64,000 nucleotides of DNA, from contig NZ_JAKRWF010000002.1 of the NCBI RefSeq assembly GCF_022352215.1, forward strand, positions 372,001-436,000, written 5' to 3'. Under the pieces are notes generated by a model. The model worked only from the letters and a program-made list of their open reading frames with translations, searched no databases and had not been told where the DNA came from. The stretch is from Flavihumibacter cheonanensis. Its GTDB lineage: Bacteria > Bacteroidota > Bacteroidia > Chitinophagales > Chitinophagaceae. The position numbers and the translations under genes were made by a program. This document shows positions 35,220 through 44,380 of this stretch, piece after piece. The first letter of the stretch is position 1; each line of letters starts with the position of its first letter.

Positions 35220-37520
35220 TTACATCCCGTATTGCGCAAGAAATTTAATGCGCATGATCTTTAGCTGCTCCCAGGAGAAATTGCTGTCGGACATTTCTTC
35301 CTGCGCTACCTGCAGAGAGGAGGTTTCGCAGCTCTTAAAATAATCGAGGATCTCTTCCTGTTCGTATTCATCCAGCATTTCGTCAATGGCGTAATCCAGA
35401 TTGAGCTTGGTACCGCTGGCCGCGATAGTTTCCATCTCTTCCAGCAAGGCATCGAGCCGCAGCTCTTTGTTCTTGGCGATGGTCTCCAGCGGAATGCGTT
35501 TATCTGTCTGTTGAATGATATAAACTTTCAGGCCGCTCTTGTTCACCACACTCTTCATCACAAACTCATCCGGCTTCTCGATATTATTATCCTCTACATA
35601 TTTGGCAATCAGTTCAACAAAGGGTTTACCATAACGGATTGCTTTTCCCTTACTCACGCCCTGGCATTTATCCAGTTCCGCTACTGAGGTAGGATAAAGT
35701 GTTGCCATATCCTGCAGCGAGGTTTCAAGAAAAATCACAAATGGAGGCAGGCCTTTTTTCTTGGCTTCCTTCTGACGCAATTCCTTCAGCATTTCAAACA
35801 GCTTCTCATCCACAGCAGATACCGCACCACCAGTTTCTACTCCACCTTCTTCATCATCCTCATTCGCTTCCTCATAGAGATTGTTCAACACGATCTTAAA
35901 GCTCTTTGGCTTTTTGATGAATGCTTCTCCCGCTTTGGAGAGTTTCAGCACCCCATATTCTTCAATATCCTTGGTGAGGTATCCACCCAGCAAGAGCTGG
36001 CGAATTAACGTGCTCCAGTAATGATCGGGCTGATCCTTGCCCGCACCAAATTCATCGAGGCCATTGTGACGGTACATCTGAATCTGGGGGGTCATCCGGC
36101 CAATCATCACATTCACCGTATAATCGGTAGCAAAACTTTCATTAAGTTTCTTCACCAGCTTGAGCACTTTCACCGCATTGTCTTTGGCTTCCACCTGCTC
36201 TTTCGGATGTTTACAGTTATCGCAACCGCCACAATTTTCAACCGTCCATTCTTCTCCGAAATAACTCAATAAAATCTTCCGTCGACAAACACCACTCTCT
36301 GCATAGGCCACGGTTTCATTGATCAATTGCGCACCCACTTCCCGTTCACTCAAAGGCTTATCCCGCATCAGGTGCTCCAGCTTGGCTACATCCTTATGCG
36401 AATAATAGAGGATACAATGCCCTTCCAGTCCATCCCGGCCAGCGCGACCGGTTTCCTGGTAATAGTTTTCAATACTCTTGGGAATATTATAATGAATCAC
36501 AAAACGCACATCGGGCTTGTCGATACCCATACCAAAGGCGATGGTTGCTACAATTACCTGTGTATCCTCATTGAGGAATTTATCCTGGCGTTCAGCCCGC
36601 AGTTTGGAATCCAGGCCAGCATGATAGGCAACTGCCTTGATGCCATTGGCCACCAGCACATCCGCCAGTTCTTCTGTGGTCTTGCGGTTCAGGGTATAAA
36701 TGATGCCACTCTTGCCTTTATTCTGTACAATATATTTTACGATGCTACGAATGGTCTGATCCTTTTTGATTTTGGGCTGGATCTCGTAGTAAAGATTGCT
36801 TCGGTTGAAAGAAGAAATGAAAATCTCCGGATCCCGAAGTCCGAGGTTCTTCACAATATCACTCTGCACTTTTGGGGTAGCCGTTGCTGTTAGTGCGATG
36901 ACGGGGATCTTATCATTGATCTCGTCCATCATTTCCCGCAGTCTTCGGTATTCGGGTCTGAAATCATGGCCCCACTCCGAAATACAGTGTGCCTCATCCA
37001 CCGCGAAAAAACTGATCTCCAGGTCGCGGAACAGTTCCAGGTTTTCGGCCTTGGTCAGGGTTTCCGGGGCTACGTACAACATCTTGGTATGGCCCTGCTG
37101 CAGGTCCTCATGCACTTCGCGAATCTCCTTTTTTGTGAGGGTGGAGTTTAGAAAATGCGCTACATCGTCCTTGCTGCTATAGCCTCTCACCAGGTCTACC
37201 TGGTTTTTCATCAGGGCAATCAGGGGAGATACAATAATGGCAACGCCCGGCATCAGCATAGCGGGCAACTGGTAACAAAGACTTTTACCTCCGCCCGTGG
37301 GCATGATTACAAATGTATCGCGACCCGCCATCAGGTTTTCAATGATGGCCTCCTGTTGTCCTTTAAATCCGTTGAATCCGAAATACTCCTGTAATGAGTC
37401 GGAAAGGGAGAGACCTCCATTATTAGTAGTGGCAACCTTTTTTTTGGTGGCGGCTTTGGCCGGTTTTGCAGCATCTGCCTTGGCAGTGGTGGTTTTCCGG
37501 GATTTTGATGTTGTTGACAT
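35220..37520 (-). CDS. recQ: ATP-dependent DNA helicase RecQ
   Basis: A 766-residue superfamily 2 helicase that unwinds recombination and repair intermediates. N-terminal Lys/Ala-rich extension (about 35 residues), Walker A MPTGGGKSLCYQLP, DEAH box AVDEAHCISEWGHDFRPEY, motif VI YYQETGRAGRDG, a zinc-binding region (CRRKILLSYFGEE, CGGCDNCKHP), winged helix, and an HRDC domain (LPPFVIFLETSLQDMA). C-terminal extension after HRDC. Length and motif order are those of a full RecQ. Confidence 0.95.
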   Translation of the reverse strand: MSTTSKSRKTTTAKADAAKPAKAATKKKVATTNNGGLSLSDSLQEYFGFNGFKGQQEAIIENLMAGRDTFVIMPTGGGKSLCYQLPAMLMPGVAIIVSPLIALMKNQVDLVRGYSSKDDVAHFLNSTLTKKEIREVHEDLQQGHTKMLYVAPETLTKAENLELFRDLEISFFAVDEAHCISEWGHDFRPEYRRLREMMDEINDKIPVIALTATATPKVQSDIVKNLGLRDPEIFISSFNRSNLYYEIQPKIKKDQTIRSIVKYIVQNKGKSGIIYTLNRKTTEELADVLVANGIKAVAYHAGLDSKLRAERQDKFLNEDTQVIVATIAFGMGIDKPDVRFVIHYNIPKSIENYYQETGRAGRDGLEGHCILYYSHKDVAKLEHLMRDKPLSEREVGAQLINETVAYAESGVCRRKILLSYFGEEWTVENCGGCDNCKHPKEQVEAKDNAVKVLKLVKKLNESFATDYTVNVMIGRMTPQIQMYRHNGLDEFGAGKDQPDHYWSTLIRQLLLGGYLTKDIEEYGVLKLSKAGEAFIKKPKSFKIVLNNLYEEANEDDEEGGVETGGAVSAVDEKLFEMLKELRQKEAKKKGLPPFVIFLETSLQDMATLYPTSVAELDKCQGVSKGKAIRYGKPFVELIAKYVEDNNIEKPDEFVMKSVVNKSGLKVYIIQQTDKRIPLETIAKNKELRLDALLEEMETIAASGTKLNLDYAIDEMLDEYEQEEILDYFKSCETSSLQVAQEEMSDSNFSWEQLKIMRIKFLAQYGM

Positions 37521-37681
37521 GTCTTAAAGTTTCAATCTCACTTGAAGCGGAACTCTCATAAGTTAACGAAAAACTAGCAGTGGATTTGGCCCTTTTTTTC
37601 AGGGGGATGCGAAATTACTGAAAATAAGGGGGGAAAAGCACCCGAAAATGTTAATACCGAACGCTCCTTAGCCAAATCTCC

Positions 37682-37689
37682 TATTTTTG
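37682..37689 (+). promoter_or_regulatory. -7 box of kdsD
   Basis: TATTTTTG matches TAnnTTTG; ATG follows 11 bases later, implying a very short leader. Confidence 0.6.
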
Positions 37690-37700
37690 TGCCGCCTGAT

Positions 37701-38669
37701 ATGAATACAGAACAAATACTGGCTGTTGGCCGTCGCACTGTTGAACTGGAAACCCGCTCTGTGGAAGGGTTACAGGCCTATCTGAACGAGGATTTTGCTC
37801 AGGCGGTTCAGGCAATCTTCCACTGCAAGGGCAGGCTGGTAGTCAGCGGTATTGGCAAAAGCGCGATTGTAGCCCAAAAGATTGTAGCCACCCTGAATTC
37901 AACCGGCACCCCGGCTCTTTTTCTCCATGCAGCAGATGCCATCCATGGCGATCTGGGTATGGTCCAGGAAGATGATATCGTGCTAATCATCAGTAAAAGC
38001 GGGGAGAGCCCGGAGATCAAAGTGCTGGTGCCATTGATAAAAAACTTTGGTAATCAACTGATTGGCATGGTCGGACAAACACAGTCCTTCCTGGCTCACC
38101 AGGCTGATTTTGTGCTCAATACCACGGTTTCGAAAGAAGCTTGTCCCAATAACCTGGCTCCCACCAGCAGTACTACAGCACAAATGGTGATGGGCGATGC
38201 GCTGGCCGTTTGCCTGATGGAAATGAAAGGATTCAACGGGCAGGACTTTGCCAAATTCCACCCCGGAGGCAATCTGGGAAAGCGTTTGTACCTCAGAGTC
38301 AAGGATTTATATGTGCAGAACCAGCGGCCGGCAATTGCACCGGATGCCGTATTGAAAGAAATTATCATATCCATCTCGGGCAGTAGGCTGGGAGTAACAG
38401 TGGTAACGGATTCAACTCAAAAAGTATTGGGAGTTATCACCGATGGTGACCTTCGCCGGATGCTGGAAAGGGAATCTGAATTAACCAGTGTGCGTGCAGA
38501 AAAAATCATGACCCGCAACCCCAAACAGATCGGTCCGGATGCCATGGCCATTGAAGCCCTGGACCTGCTTCGCAAACACGATATCACGCAATTGGTTGTT
38601 GTTGACACCAATCAGGAGTATCTTGGCGTTTTACATTTACACGACCTAATAAAAGAAGGCCTTTTATAA
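37701..38669 (+). CDS. kdsD: KpsF/GutQ-type D-arabinose 5-phosphate isomerase
   Basis: About 322 residues. N-terminal SIS sugar-isomerase domain (GIGKSAIVAQKIVATLNSTG, ALFLHAADAIHGDLGMV, ISKSGESPEI) followed by two CBS domains. It interconverts ribulose 5-phosphate and arabinose 5-phosphate, the first step to Kdo of lipopolysaccharide. ATG 37701 is preferred to a GTG at 37689 that lies inside the promoter box. The stop overlaps the ATG of manC, so the two sugar-nucleotide genes are translationally coupled. Confidence 0.92.
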   Translation: MNTEQILAVGRRTVELETRSVEGLQAYLNEDFAQAVQAIFHCKGRLVVSGIGKSAIVAQKIVATLNSTGTPALFLHAADAIHGDLGMVQEDDIVLIISKSGESPEIKVLVPLIKNFGNQLIGMVGQTQSFLAHQADFVLNTTVSKEACPNNLAPTSSTTAQMVMGDALAVCLMEMKGFNGQDFAKFHPGGNLGKRLYLRVKDLYVQNQRPAIAPDAVLKEIIISISGSRLGVTVVTDSTQKVLGVITDGDLRRMLERESELTSVRAEKIMTRNPKQIGPDAMAIEALDLLRKHDITQLVVVDTNQEYLGVLHLHDLIKEGLL

Positions 38670-39751
38670 TGAACAAACATCACTACGTAGCCATAATGGC
38701 CGGAGGAATCGGAAGTCGATTCTGGCCCATGAGCCGTACCAATTACCCGAAACAGTTCCTGGATATCCTGAATACGGGTAAAACCCTGATCCAATGGACC
38801 TATGAGCGCTTTGCAGAATTTATTCCCAAAGAGAATATTTTCGTTGTTACTTCAGATGAATATGCGGAGATCGTGGCCACCCAATTGCCTGATTTGCCGG
38901 TCGCCAATATCCTGGGTGAACCTTCCCGAAAGAATACAGCGCCCTGTATTGCCTATATTTCCTTCAAACTCCAGCAGATGGATCCTCAGGCCAGCCTGAT
39001 TGTGGCGCCTTCCGATCACCTGATCCTGGATACCATCGCCTTTCGCAAAGTTTGCCTGGAAGCGCTGAGTTTTGTGAATAAACACAATGCATTCATTACG
39101 CTGGGTATCAAACCAACGCATCCCAATACCGGGTATGGTTACATCCAGTTTGAGCAACATGCTATTACGGACAATGTATATAAGGTGAAAACCTTCACAG
39201 AAAAACCCAACCTGGAGCTAGCGAAAACCTTTGTAGCCAGTGGGGAGTTTCTCTGGAATGCCGGCATCTTTATCTGGCAGGTAAAAAATATTCTGCCCGC
39301 CTTTGAAAAATACCTTCCGGAAATGTATGAGGTATTTGCGGCTGAAAAGGAAAAATTCAACACCCCGGAAGAAGCCGAAGCGCTGGAAGCCATTTATCCC
39401 CAGTGTACCAATATATCAATTGATTTTGGAATTATGGAAAAGGCTGATAATGTGTATGTTATACCATCATCTTTCGGCTGGAGCGACCTTGGTACCTGGA
39501 ACAGTGCCTACGAGAATTTTGAGAAAGACTACCTGGAAAATGCAGTAGCCGGAAACAACGTGGTGGTAATTGATGCCACCAAATGTATGGTGCATGTACC
39601 GGATGATAAACTGGTGCTATTGCAGGGACTGGATGATCATATCATTGTTGACACAAAGGACGTATTACTGATTTGTAAGAAAAATAAAGAGCAGGAAATC
39701 AAGGAATATGTGAATGAGGTAAAAAGAAAGAAGGGGGAAAAATTCCTGTAA
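38669..39751 (+). CDS. manC: Mannose-1-phosphate guanylyltransferase
   Basis: A 360-residue nucleotidyltransferase that makes GDP-mannose from GTP and mannose 1-phosphate. Signature GGIGSRFWPMSRTNYPKQFL at the N-terminus, VAPSDHLI, and FTEKPNLELA. The protein has the short form without the C-terminal isomerase domain. Coupled to kdsD by a one-base overlap; both feed surface polysaccharide synthesis. Confidence 0.93.
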   Translation: MNKHHYVAIMAGGIGSRFWPMSRTNYPKQFLDILNTGKTLIQWTYERFAEFIPKENIFVVTSDEYAEIVATQLPDLPVANILGEPSRKNTAPCIAYISFKLQQMDPQASLIVAPSDHLILDTIAFRKVCLEALSFVNKHNAFITLGIKPTHPNTGYGYIQFEQHAITDNVYKVKTFTEKPNLELAKTFVASGEFLWNAGIFIWQVKNILPAFEKYLPEMYEVFAAEKEKFNTPEEAEALEAIYPQCTNISIDFGIMEKADNVYVIPSSFGWSDLGTWNSAYENFEKDYLENAVAGNNVVVIDATKCMVHVPDDKLVLLQGLDDHIIVDTKDVLLICKKNKEQEIKEYVNEVKRKKGEKFL

Positions 39752-39779
39752 TCGATTTCGACCACTCATAAAAATTAAC

Positions 39780-39814
39780 AAAATGCCATGACAGTTAAAG
39801 TCCTGGCATTTTTG
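39780..39814 (+). terminator. Terminator of the kdsD-manC operon
   Basis: Stem AATGCCA/TGGCATT with an inner GAC/GTC pair, then TTTTTGTTTT. Confidence 0.8.
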
Positions 39815-39859
39815 TTTTACCAGTAACATTGCAGTTGGACTATCCATAAACCGCATCCA

Positions 39860-40252
39860 ATGACAAGATTTAATTATGCCTCAGGCGCTCCCTGGGAAGA
39901 CATTGTTGGGTATAGCCGGGCTGTGAAGGTCGGCAATATAATAGAGGTAACCGGAACGGTTGCCATTAATGAACACAATGAACTGGTGGGAGCAGATGAT
40001 GCCTATGCGCAAACCAGTTTCATCATTCAAAAGATTGCACGCATTCTCGAGCAGGCCGGAGCCGGGCTTAAGGACGTAGTGCGCACCCGTTTGTATGTAA
40101 CTGATATCAGTCGCTGGGAAGAATATGGAAGAGCTCATGGAGAGTTTTTCGGAAGCATCAAACCTTGCACCACGATGGTGGAAGTAAGTTCTTTGATCGC
40201 CCCCGAATACCTGATTGAAATTGAAGCCACAGCGATACTAGCCTCAAATTAG
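39860..40252 (+). CDS. RidA/YjgF family protein
   Basis: A 130-residue Rid-family protein. Members hydrolyse reactive enamine/imine intermediates made by PLP enzymes. Conserved features: YSRAVKVGNIIEVTGTVA at the N-terminus, the VRTRLYVTDISRW block with the substrate-binding Arg, and the EIEATAIL C-terminus. A PLP aminotransferase lies about 1.1 kb downstream, with an AraC regulator between, which fits a housekeeping role beside PLP metabolism. Confidence 0.88.
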   Translation: MTRFNYASGAPWEDIVGYSRAVKVGNIIEVTGTVAINEHNELVGADDAYAQTSFIIQKIARILEQAGAGLKDVVRTRLYVTDISRWEEYGRAHGEFFGSIKPCTTMVEVSSLIAPEYLIEIEATAILASN

Positions 40253-40273
40253 AACCAATAAACCTCTAGAGAA

Positions 40274-41197
40274 ATGCAAAAGCAGGTTGCCTATTACGAA
40301 AACCTGGTAGATTCTTTTCCTGATAACAGTACACTGGAACCGAATTCACCCTACTTTGATATTTTACGATTTGAAGAAATCCCTCTTCGGATGCAGGACA
40401 ACACGGGAAATCCTTTCCGCTTAAACGCATTTGTAGTTGGGCTTGTTACCAAAGGGAATTTCAAGCTGAGCATTTCCAATGAAGTGTATGAGATTACCGG
40501 TAACCAGCTTTATTTCACATCTCCCTGGCATATCCGGCAGTACATGAACATTGATAATTGGAATGGGTATCTGTTATTCTTTACCCCGGATTTTATTTTT
40601 CAATACCCGCAGGGAGAATACATTTTCAGAGAGTTTCGTTATTTCCATACGGAGAACGGGATGTTATTCTCTCCTTCACCTGAGCAACTGGCCAAATTGC
40701 ATGGCCAATTGGAAGCTATGTATGAACTTCTCCGTACCAATCATCCGGAAAGATTCAAGATGCTCTACCATTATCTGAATATCTTTTTGTACGAGTGTAA
40801 GGATGCCATGTCTGAGATGACTGTTCCGCGCAGCGGTCCTAAGGATACTACCATCAATAATTTCCTGCAGGCACTCAACACCTATTTTATAGAGCTGAAC
40901 AAGGGAAAGATGGACAAGCCGCTAACACTGAAATATGTGGCGAATGAATTGCACCTGCACCCCACCTATCTGAGCAACCTGCTGAAACAGCAAACCGGTA
41001 AAACGGCTGCCCAGCTGGTTCGGGAACGGCTGATCCTGGAAGCACAGTCTCTTTTGAAAAATACAGATATGACAGTAGCAGAAGTGGCGTATTATCTGCA
41101 TTTCAAAGACAATTCCAATTTTGCGAAATTTTTCAGGCACCAGGTGGGAATCAGCCCCTCTGACTACCGCGAAAAAGCAAAAATGCCAAATGAATAA
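40274..41197 (+). CDS. AraC family transcriptional regulator
   Basis: A 307-residue regulator: N-terminal cupin-like sensing domain (RLNAFVVGLVTKGNFKLSI, YFTSPWHIRQYMN), and C-terminal double helix-turn-helix (KYVANELHLHPTYLSNLLKQ; MTVAEVAYYLHFKDNSNFAK, ending GISPSDYREK). Follows ridA by 21 bases on the same strand. The inducer is unknown. Confidence 0.9.
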   Translation: MQKQVAYYENLVDSFPDNSTLEPNSPYFDILRFEEIPLRMQDNTGNPFRLNAFVVGLVTKGNFKLSISNEVYEITGNQLYFTSPWHIRQYMNIDNWNGYLLFFTPDFIFQYPQGEYIFREFRYFHTENGMLFSPSPEQLAKLHGQLEAMYELLRTNHPERFKMLYHYLNIFLYECKDAMSEMTVPRSGPKDTTINNFLQALNTYFIELNKGKMDKPLTLKYVANELHLHPTYLSNLLKQQTGKTAAQLVRERLILEAQSLLKNTDMTVAEVAYYLHFKDNSNFAKFFRHQVGISPSDYREKAKMPNE

Positions 41198-41322
41198 AAA
41201 CTACCACACAAACTCATACTACTACCCTACGCTGTACAGGATGACATAGTATCTTCATTATGCAGTCTGTTAGCAGCGGATTGCAAAACCTCTTCTTCAT
41301 GCAGGTTTTAGGGTGGTCCTTA

Positions 41323-41352
41323 TAGAGTCCTTAACGGGACTCTATTTTTTTT
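41323..41352 (+). terminator. Terminator after the AraC gene
   Basis: Eight-base stem TAGAGTCC/GGACTCTA with loop TTAACG and a run of T. A weaker hairpin (AAAACCT/AGGTTTT) lies just upstream. Confidence 0.85.
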
Positions 41353-41358
41353 GTACCC

Positions 41359-41366
41359 TATCTTTG
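41359..41366 (+). promoter_or_regulatory. -7 box of the aminotransferase gene
   Basis: TATCTTTG matches TAnnTTTG perfectly and ends only 4 bases before the ATG, so the mRNA is probably leaderless or nearly so. Confidence 0.6.
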
Positions 41367-41370
41367 ACGC

Positions 41371-42489
41371 ATGCAGGGCACCACCATATTTACCACCATG
41401 AGCGCGTTGGCGCAGGAACATAATGCCATTAATCTGGGCCAGGGTTTTCCGGATTTCCCCATGAGCCCGGTGTTGACTGAAGCAGTCAACCATGCGATGC
41501 GGTCGGGGTATAATCAATATGCGCCCATGGCGGGATGGCTGCCCTTACGCGAAGTACTTGCAGAAAAAATTGACTACCTGTATGGGCAGTCGGTTCATCC
41601 GGATACTGAAATTACAATTACTCCGGGTGGAACCTATGCTATCTATACCGCATTAACTTCCATACTTAGCCCGGGTGATGAAGTGCTGGTGCTGGAACCT
41701 GCTTACGACAGCTATGTTCCCAATATCCTGGCCAATCATGCAAAGCCTGTATTGATTTCACTGAATCAACCTCATTTTTCCATTCCCTGGGAAAAGATTA
41801 ACGCGGCTGTAAATTCAAAGACGCGGGCCATCATCATCAACACCCCTCATAATCCGAGCGGAACAATCTGGTCTGCAGCAGATATGCAAAAGTTGCAGCA
41901 ACTGGTAGTTACAAACAAGCTATATGTAATCAGTGATGAAGTGTATGAACACCTGGTGTATGATGGGGAAACACATCAGTCTGTACTACGATATCCCGAT
42001 TTGTTTCAGCGTAGTTTTGCCTGTTTCTCTTTTGGAAAAACCTTTCACTGCACGGGTTGGAAAATCGGATACTGTGTTGCACCCAAGGAACTCATGCAGG
42101 GATTTAGAAAGATCCACCAGTACAATTGTTTCAGTGTACATACACCCTCTCAGGTTGGTATAACCGAGTATTTAAAAGATCGATCCTCCTACCTCGAGCT
42201 GGCTTCCTTTCTGCAGGAGAAAAGAGATTATTTCATAGAATTGATGAGATTAACGCGATTTAATTTGCTTCCTTCAAAAGGAAGTTATTTTTGTTGTGCA
42301 GGCTATGAGCAGATCAGCGAATTGCCTGATCTTGATTTTGCACTCCACCTCACACGCGAACATGGAGTGGCTACAATACCTGTTTCCGCTTTCTACCAGG
42401 ATGCACAACCGAGCCCCTATATCCGCTTTTGCTTTGCGAAGAAAAAAGAAACACTGGAAGCGGCGGTGGAGAAGCTGAGGAAGGTGTGA
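41371..42489 (+). CDS. PLP-dependent (methionine-type) aminotransferase
   Basis: A 372-residue fold-type I aminotransferase of the YbdL/methionine aminotransferase group. Seen are GTTIFTTMSALAQEHNAINL with GQGFPDFP, the Asn/Pro pair in INTPHNPSGTIW, SDEVYEHLVY, and the PLP lysine in SFGKTFHCTGWKIGY. An in-frame TGA at 41365 blocks any upstream extension, so the N-terminus is slightly shorter than in relatives that begin with xLPxVGTTIF. Likely transaminates methionine or aromatic keto acids. Confidence 0.88.
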   Translation: MQGTTIFTTMSALAQEHNAINLGQGFPDFPMSPVLTEAVNHAMRSGYNQYAPMAGWLPLREVLAEKIDYLYGQSVHPDTEITITPGGTYAIYTALTSILSPGDEVLVLEPAYDSYVPNILANHAKPVLISLNQPHFSIPWEKINAAVNSKTRAIIINTPHNPSGTIWSAADMQKLQQLVVTNKLYVISDEVYEHLVYDGETHQSVLRYPDLFQRSFACFSFGKTFHCTGWKIGYCVAPKELMQGFRKIHQYNCFSVHTPSQVGITEYLKDRSSYLELASFLQEKRDYFIELMRLTRFNLLPSKGSYFCCAGYEQISELPDLDFALHLTREHGVATIPVSAFYQDAQPSPYIRFCFAKKKETLEAAVEKLRKV

Positions 42490-42522
42490 GATGTGAGACG
42501 TCAGACGTGAGACGTGAGACGA
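42487..42522. repeat. TGAGATGT/GAGACGT degenerate tandem repeat, copy 1
   Basis: Begins on the TGA stop of the aminotransferase: TGAGATGTGAGACG, then CAGACGTGAGACGTGAGACG. See the related copies at 44311 and 60768. Confidence 0.8.
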
Positions 42523-42534
42523 GAAAAAAGAGAC

Positions 42535-44313
42535 ATGAAAAAAGTTGTAGAACTATATAAATTCCTGTTGAGCTATTTGCGGCAGCGGCTCAATCGATTA
42601 CAGTACATGATGTTTGTAGCTGTAATCACCGGATTGATTGCTGGTCTGGCTGCTGTTCTGCTGAAAACCTTTGTTCATTTTCTGCAGGAGTGGATTAACC
42701 GTCCGGTTAAAAACGACTATATATACCTGTTATTCCCGATCATTGGATTGCTGATTGTTGTGCTTCTGAAAAAGCGTTTCTTTCATGGTTATATCGAGAA
42801 AGGGGTTGCCATGGTACTCAGAAGTATTGCAGGTAAAAGTTCCTTCATCCCACTTTCGGATACCTACAAACATATGCTCACCAGTGCTTTTACAGTTGGC
42901 CTTGGAGGTTCTGCGGGATTGGAAGCACCGATTGTTTCAACTGGTGCTGCCATCGGTTCCAATACAGGCCGCATCCATGGGATGGAATACAGAGAAAGAA
43001 CCCTGCTGATTGCCTGTGGAGCAGCAGCAGGCATTGCTGCGGTCTTTAATGCACCCATCGCAGGTGTAATTTTTGCGATTGAAATTTTGCTCACGGAAAC
43101 CATAGTCAGCTATTTCATACCCCTGATGATTGCTGCTGTTACCGGGGCACTCTGTTCCCGCATCATTTTACAGGAATCGATACTTTTCAATTTCAGGTTG
43201 CGGGAAGCTTTTGATTACTATAATGTTCCGTTTTATATTTTACTGGGTTTCGCCTCCGGATTTGTTTCTCTCTACTATGCCCGGGTGTTTAAAAGCACAG
43301 AGAAAAAAATAGTTGGGATTACCCAGCGCCCTTATCAACGGGCTATTGTTGCTGGTGTTTTTCTGGTGTTGCTCATGGCAGTTTTTCCTCCACTTTTTGG
43401 TGAAGGCTATAACACCATCAGTTTGCTGGCGAATGGAAACCCACAGGGCGTGGTGGAAAAGTTCATCGGACGCGAGTATATCAATGAATGGGGACTGCTC
43501 CTGTTTGCCGGCGCTATCTTTTTACTCAAACCTGTAGCAGCGGGTATTACGTTGGGAGGTGGGGGTAATGGAGGAAATTTTGCACCCTCACTGTTTGTGG
43601 GCGCATACCTTGGCTTCTTTGTATCTCGCCTGGCGAACAATACAAAATGGCTAACACTGCCCGAAGCAAATTTCAGCCTGGTTGGTATGGCGGGTGTGCT
43701 GAGTGGTGTGATGTATTGTCCGCTTACCGCCATCTTTCTCATTGCTGAGATCACCAATGGTTATGAACTCTTTATCCCGCTGATGCTGGTATCTGCCATT
43801 TCCTTTTTTATTGTAAAACATTTTGAACCTTACTCAATGGAGACCAAACAACTGGCCATGGAGGGGTCCATCTTCACGCACCGCAAAGAAGATAATATTC
43901 TCAGCCAGCTCCGGGTAGCTGATTTCAGACTGGAACAATATGCTACCATACGAAATGATCAAAGCCTGGCAGACCTGGTCAACCTGATTAGTAGTGTAAA
44001 TAAAAATCTGTTTGCAGTAACAGATAAGGACAACCGATTTGTAGGTATAGTAGACTTGAATGATTTGAAAGGGCGCTTGTTTGATCCAAGTGGATTAGCG
44101 CAGGCAAAAATCCAGACCTATGTAAAGAAAGCTCCGGCAGTGATCACGCCGGAGGAGCCCATGAAGAAAGTAATGGAAAAAATGGATATTACACAGAGCT
44201 GGTACCTTCCTGTAGTGAACAGTGAAAAAGAGTTTATCGGCTTTTTATCCAAGGCGATCATATTTGAGAAGTACAGGGAGGCGTTGGCGAATCAGGCGGA
44301 TTTGTATACGTGA
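42535..44313 (+). CDS. ClC family chloride channel/antiporter with CBS domains
   Basis: About 592 residues: ClC membrane domain of about 10 or more helices, with the selectivity-filter region GGSAGLEAPIVSTGAAIGSN (the gating Glu kept in LEAP where the usual motif is GxEGP), GGGGNGGNFAPSLFVGAYLG, and a C-terminal pair of CBS domains (about the last 130 residues) that may sense nucleotides. ATG 42535 is used; the frame opens at 42514 inside the repeat. Transports chloride or another small anion across the inner membrane. Confidence 0.9.
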   Translation: MKKVVELYKFLLSYLRQRLNRLQYMMFVAVITGLIAGLAAVLLKTFVHFLQEWINRPVKNDYIYLLFPIIGLLIVVLLKKRFFHGYIEKGVAMVLRSIAGKSSFIPLSDTYKHMLTSAFTVGLGGSAGLEAPIVSTGAAIGSNTGRIHGMEYRERTLLIACGAAAGIAAVFNAPIAGVIFAIEILLTETIVSYFIPLMIAAVTGALCSRIILQESILFNFRLREAFDYYNVPFYILLGFASGFVSLYYARVFKSTEKKIVGITQRPYQRAIVAGVFLVLLMAVFPPLFGEGYNTISLLANGNPQGVVEKFIGREYINEWGLLLFAGAIFLLKPVAAGITLGGGGNGGNFAPSLFVGAYLGFFVSRLANNTKWLTLPEANFSLVGMAGVLSGVMYCPLTAIFLIAEITNGYELFIPLMLVSAISFFIVKHFEPYSMETKQLAMEGSIFTHRKEDNILSQLRVADFRLEQYATIRNDQSLADLVNLISSVNKNLFAVTDKDNRFVGIVDLNDLKGRLFDPSGLAQAKIQTYVKKAPAVITPEEPMKKVMEKMDITQSWYLPVVNSEKEFIGFLSKAIIFEKYREALANQADLYT

Positions 44314-44337
44314 GATGTGAGACGTGAGACGTGAGAA
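44311..44337. repeat. TGAGATGT/GAGACGT degenerate tandem repeat, copy 2
   Basis: Begins on the TGA stop of the ClC gene: TGAGATGTGAGACG followed by TGAGACGTGAGAAG. Confidence 0.8.
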
Positions 44338-44380
44338 GAGGGATCCCTAAGGTCGAACATTCTAATAAAAATCTGGCAAC

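Noticed and set aside
42487-44337. CRISPR-like direct repeats
   Set aside because: The GAGACGT units are contiguous and degenerate, without unique spacers, and no cas genes are present.
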